Shown here: piece by piece, positions 4,674 through 5,731 of the stretch
Layout of the letters: each line of letters opens with the position of its first letter
Numbering within the stretch: the stretch's first letter is position 1
NCBI GenBank assembly: GCA_903930485.1
Contig: CAIYYO010000298.1
Span: 1 to 5,731 of the forward strand
DNA: 5,731 nt
Direction of reading: 5' to 3'
Source of the DNA: Methanobacteriota archaeon
Lineage (GTDB): Archaea; Altiarchaeota; Altiarchaeia; IMC4; QMZM01
Translations under genes and position numbers: made by a program
Notes under the pieces: generated by a model
The model's database searches: none
Told to the model about the DNA's origin: nothing
Seen by the model: the letters and a program-made list of their open reading frames with translations, nothing else

Positions 4674-5731
4674 ATGAAACCGGGCAGGCGATCTTTTCTC
4701 ATAAAATCCGTTATATTGCTCCTTGCGTGTACTCTGGCGTTTGAGGAGGCGTATGCTTATACCTGCCCTATGGGACCTGACAAAGGCGGGACGGATGTAA
4801 TAGATATCTGCACCTCTTGTTGCAATAATGGGCACACTGATTGTTGCTTCTATTTTTACAGCACGAAGTATGGCAGTAAGGACGGCGTCGACCATTATGA
4901 ATACGCGGGCAAAACTGTAAAAACTTGTAGTAAAATCTATGGGGTGATGGATAGCATAGATATAAAATTTACCGACGGTGTGGAATACCCTTATACTTGG
5001 ATAACAGACCTTTACGGCTCCTGTTGTTTACCTTGTCCTTCCACTACTCCGACCACGACCCCCGCAAGTTCCGTCACCGCCAGCGCTCAGATAGGCACTT
5101 CGCAGTATCCGTCCGGGTCTTCGGTCAGCGTCCTCACCGGTGCGACCGTTTTTTTCGGCTCAAGAGGATCGGCGGTGAGCCTTGCGCATGCTATCTTTTA
5201 TTTGTGGACGTTCGGTGACGGCAAGACATCGACTGCTGCGTACCCGTCTCACGTTTATTCCAGTTACGGTCAGTACACGGCGACTCTTAAAGTGACCGAG
5301 AGCGGCACAGGGAATTCCAAAACCGCAACGGTTTCGGCCGAGGTCCTTGATGCGCCTGTTGCAAAAGCGCAGGTCGGCACTTCTCCCAGTCCCACTGCAT
5401 CGTCGGTCAGCACTTATACCGGTCTGCCTGTCTATTTCGGCTCATCAGGGTCGAAGGCGAGCGCAGGGCATTCCTTAACCTATCAATGGGATTTCGGCGA
5501 CGCCGGTAAGTCTACGGTTGCGAGCCCGAGCCACGCGTATTCCACGTACGGCATATATGCGGCGGTCCTTAAAGTCGTCGACGACCGTGGAAACTCTCAG
5601 ACTGCATCGGTTCAGGTTACGGTCAATACTCCGAAGCCGGATCTCACGATTTCGAAGATATGGGGTTCAGGGAACACGTTATACTATGACCTAAGCAATA
5701 TAGGGAATGCTGCGGCGGGAACGAGCAGGTC
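4674..5731 (+). CDS. Exported Cys-rich, double-PKD, CARDB-like surface protein, 3' end outside window
   Basis: The frame stays open for 352 codons to the window edge, so the protein is incomplete. The signal peptide (about 1-28, ending AYA) begins with a twin-arginine-like GRRSFLIK. A Cys-rich head (31-121) holds ten cysteines, including three adjacent pairs at 49-50, 57-58 and 117-118. A short Thr/Pro linker (122-131) leads to two PKD domains, with WTFGDG at 178-183 and WDFGDA at 272-277, each followed by SHxYSxYGxY and a LKV strand. From about 321, KPDLTISKIWGSGNTLYYDL then SNIGNA looks like the start of a CARDB domain, an extracellular Ig-like fold that often follows PKD. No N-glycosylation sequon is seen in the visible part. 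A nearby ATG at 4669 hits a stop two codons later, so 4674 is the start. The protein is likely a surface adhesin or sensor. Whether it ends in a membrane helix and the shared cytoplasmic module cannot be seen. Confidence 0.88.
   Translation, partial: MKPGRRSFLIKSVILLLACTLAFEEAYAYTCPMGPDKGGTDVIDICTSCCNNGHTDCCFYFYSTKYGSKDGVDHYEYAGKTVKTCSKIYGVMDSIDIKFTDGVEYPYTWITDLYGSCCLPCPSTTPTTTPASSVTASAQIGTSQYPSGSSVSVLTGATVFFGSRGSAVSLAHAIFYLWTFGDGKTSTAAYPSHVYSSYGQYTATLKVTESGTGNSKTATVSAEVLDAPVAKAQVGTSPSPTASSVSTYTGLPVYFGSSGSKASAGHSLTYQWDFGDAGKSTVASPSHAYSTYGIYAAVLKVVDDRGNSQTASVQVTVNTPKPDLTISKIWGSGNTLYYDLSNIGNAAAGTSR
5085..5633 (+). repeat. Tandem PKD-coding repeat, about 282 bases per unit
   Basis: Residues 138-231 and 232-320 of the partial surface protein are tandem copies. 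They start with AQIGTS and AQVGTS and keep an exact 94-residue offset through the LKV strand, after which a one-residue gap is needed. I count 40 identities over the first 70 aligned residues. The units are diverged at DNA level, so this is an older domain duplication rather than a recent slippage product. Confidence 0.8.

Noticed and set aside
4719..4730. Possible lipobox L-L-A-C at residues 16-19 of the third surface protein
   Set aside because: Lys11 lies within the stretch that should be uncharged, and a better AYA cleavage site follows at residues 26-28.
4644..4895. Minus-strand open frame of 83 codons covering the start of the third surface gene
   Set aside because: It overlaps a well-supported signal peptide and Cys-rich head on the plus strand, and its translation shows no motif.

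Overview
The window reads as archaeal. Its short intergenic gaps carry AT-rich TATA-like boxes about 25-30 bases upstream of expected transcript starts, no start codon has a convincing Shine-Dalgarno sequence, and three consecutive genes encode exported surface proteins with PKD and CARDB-type domains, Thr-rich stalks and (in two) many N-glycosylation sequons. A DPANN-type or poorly sampled euryarchaeal lineage is my guess from the style of the proteins, not something the sequence proves.

Layout. Positions 1-228, minus strand: the first 76 codons of ribonuclease Z, identified by the HxHxDH metal motif and truncated by the window edge. Positions 229-312: a compact divergent promoter region. 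Positions 313-1341, plus strand: a HAD-superfamily hydrolase with all four catalytic motifs and an unusually long cap insertion. Then three exported proteins on the same strand: 1354-2868 (504 aa, extremely cysteine-rich ectodomain, Thr/Glu/Ser stalk, one membrane segment, cytoplasmic tail), 2912-4609 (565 aa, PKD domain and beta-sandwich domains, one membrane segment, longer cytoplasmic tail), and 4674 to the window end (at least 352 aa, Cys-rich head, two PKD repeats, start of a CARDB-like domain; 3' end missing).

The most interesting point is that the two complete surface proteins have unrelated ectodomains but share a cytoplasmic module just inside the membrane. It aligns without gaps over 39 residues, with 14 identities. 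This suggests a receptor-like or anchor-like family in which different extracellular sensors or adhesins connect to one intracellular partner. The third protein may carry the same tail beyond the window. The HAD gene lies only 12 bases upstream of the first surface gene, which has no promoter of its own that I can see, so those two are probably co-transcribed. The genes at 2912 and 4674 appear to have their own TATA boxes.

No RNA genes, CRISPR arrays, insertion sequences or integration scars were seen. No intergenic stretch exceeds about 85 bases.
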